A stretch of DNA of 6,387 bases, taken from NCBI GenBank assembly GCA_946531785.1, contig CAMNAT010000134.1, forward strand, positions 1 through 6,387, read 5' to 3'. The DNA comes from an uncultured Oscillospiraceae bacterium. Its GTDB lineage: Bacteria > Bacillota > Clostridia > UBA1381. A model generated the notes under the pieces. That model saw nothing but the letters and a program-made list of their open reading frames with translations, searched no databases and was not told the origin of the DNA. The position numbers were made by a program, and so were the translations under genes. Below, piece after piece: positions 5,131-6,387 of the stretch (its first letter is position 1; each line of letters begins with the position of its first letter).

Positions 5131-6387
5131 ATGATAAAAGGGCGAAGTTTAAGAAGAGACATATTTTTAATAAATTCAGTAGTTGTTGTGATTATTTTAA
5201 TTATGCAATTCTTTTACTTCGCCTATATATCAGGTCTTATGACCGCTCAGAAAAAAATTCAGGTTGACGGCTTGCTTGTACAGATTGATAATAAGATCGA
5301 AGCTTGCATAAGCGTCTCAAAAACAATGCAGGAGCTTATTATAAATAATAGTGTTGTAAGAGATTTTTTGCTGAGCGATGATAAGCGTGAGAGGGGTGAG
5401 CTCGGATCACAGCTTATAAAAATGGTAGAAGGCAGCGGGATTGATACCAATTCAATGAACATAATCCTTGAGGATATGAGCAGTGAATATCATTATATAT
5501 TACATGAGCCCTCAAATGGAGAAAAAAAGGAAATACTGAAAACCGTGCCGGATATCAATGAAAGTTTTTTTGATGATGATACACATTTTTTTGTCGTAAG
5601 CGCTAATCCGTACAAGTATATCTATATATGTACCTATGCGCCCATCAATATATATAATACAAAGACGGTAGGCATGCGATCAATAGGAAGAGCAATAATA
5701 ATCAATCGTTTTAATGTAAGACAGCTTTTGCTCGAAAACGGCTTTTTCAATGGGATACAGCTGTATTTGATCTCGCCTGAGGAAAGTAATACGATCAATA
5801 TGGATATAGATTTTTCAGAGAGCAGCAACTATCTGTTCTCTGAAGAACGAATACGCGGAACGACATGGAAAATAACAGCCAAGGTTGATGCAGCGACTAT
5901 AAAAGAAGAGACAGAGCTGAGAAGGCAGAGAACGATCATAATTACAGAAATTATCATTATTGCCGTATTAATGTGTGCAATGGTGATATTCCTGAACAGA
6001 AGCATAGCCAAGCCTGCAGAATATATTCTGGGTTTTTTGGAGAGGTACAGGCTGAACGGGAAGGGACAGCGGCTGAAGCGGCTCAAAGCAGCAGAATTTG
6101 ATTCCATTTCGCAGAACATAAATAACATGCTCGACAATATGGAACAAATGACCAGGGACATTGTAAACAATCAGCAGAAATTGTACGAGAAGGAATTGAC
6201 TAAGAATGAGGCAATGCTATACGCGCTGCAAAGTCAGGTAAACCCGCACTTTTTATATAATACACTGGATTGTATGGCAGGGATAGCTCTGTCGTGTGAT
6301 CGTGAGGATATATATAATATCGCAATGGGCATATCGGACATAATGCGTTACAGTCTTGTTGATGATATAGATGTCTGCGTTGAAGAG
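5131..6387 (+). CDS. YesM-type sensor histidine kinase, 3'-partial
   Basis: Membrane sensor kinase expected to phosphorylate the response regulator at 1916. The frame is open from ATG 5131 to the window end (419 codons); the ATP-binding domain lies beyond. A modest ribosome binding site, AAAAGGAA (5113-5120), sits 10 bases upstream. Order of parts: short basic N-terminus; membrane segment about 11-34; extracellular sensor region about 35-267 with no family I recognise; second membrane segment about 268-288; HAMP-like region from 289 (NRSIAKPAEYILGF) to about 340; a coiled-coil stretch; then the His_kinase domain with the phospho-acceptor box QSQVNPHFLYNTLD, where His373 is the phosphorylation site. 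The two-pass layout is typical of YesM kinases, which usually lie next to their YesN regulator. Here the GLUG protein and peptide genes intervene. The stimulus could be a carbohydrate, in keeping with the permeases, or a product of the genes between; both are inference. Confidence 0.92.
   Translation, partial: MIKGRSLRRDIFLINSVVVVIILIMQFFYFAYISGLMTAQKKIQVDGLLVQIDNKIEACISVSKTMQELIINNSVVRDFLLSDDKRERGELGSQLIKMVEGSGIDTNSMNIILEDMSSEYHYILHEPSNGEKKEILKTVPDINESFFDDDTHFFVVSANPYKYIYICTYAPINIYNTKTVGMRSIGRAIIINRFNVRQLLLENGFFNGIQLYLISPEESNTINMDIDFSESSNYLFSEERIRGTTWKITAKVDAATIKEETELRRQRTIIITEIIIIAVLMCAMVIFLNRSIAKPAEYILGFLERYRLNGKGQRLKRLKAAEFDSISQNINNMLDNMEQMTRDIVNNQQKLYEKELTKNEAMLYALQSQVNPHFLYNTLDCMAGIALSCDREDIYNIAMGISDIMRYSLVDDIDVCVEE

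Noticed and set aside
5829..6170. 113-codon antisense frame within the kinase gene
   Set aside because: The + strand encodes the second membrane segment, HAMP-like region and coiled coil of the kinase here; the antisense product has no recognisable feature.

Overview
The window looks like a piece of a low-to-moderate GC Clostridia chromosome. A gut or rumen Ruminococcus- or Lachnospiraceae-like bacterium is my best guess. The basis is the gene families (LplB/YtcP-type sugar permeases, YesM/YesN-type two-component proteins, a GLUG-repeat secreted protein), the strong AAGGAGG ribosome binding sites and the frequent ATA/AGA codons. Assignment below class level is inference. All genes are on the + strand and closely spaced. 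There is no RNA gene, CRISPR array, insertion sequence or recognisable terminator, and no gene-free stretch over 300 bases.

Layout: (1) 2-925, LplB-type ABC permease, 5' end outside the window. (2) 938-1849, its YtcP/AraQ-type partner permease. (3) A perfect-consensus sigma-A promoter (TTGACA, 18 bp, TATAAT) at 1846-1875, whose -35 box overlaps the stop codon of the second permease, followed by a 12-bp perfect palindrome at 1888-1899. (4) 1916-2647, compact response regulator with an AraC-type DNA-binding domain, probably starting at TTG. (5) 2692-4926, secreted protein made of two GLUG modules whose cores are identical over 727 bp of DNA, plus an unrecognised C-terminal region. (6) 4941-5105, a 54-residue peptide gene with a strong ribosome binding site. 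(7) 5131 to the window end, YesM-type sensor histidine kinase, 3' end outside the window.

The two permeases would form the membrane channel of a carbohydrate importer; its solute-binding protein is not in the window. The strong promoter can launch a separate transcript: regulator, secreted GLUG protein, small peptide, kinase. The kinase and regulator are the expected partners for each other, but here a surface or secreted protein and a small peptide sit between them. This suggests, as inference only, a self-contained sensory and secretion unit beside a sugar importer.

The most unusual observations are the error-free 727-bp internal repeat inside modules whose edges have diverged (gene conversion, recent duplication or an assembly artefact), the small peptide gene placed between secreted protein and sensor, and the perfect promoter with adjoining palindrome that separates the regulator unit from the transporter.
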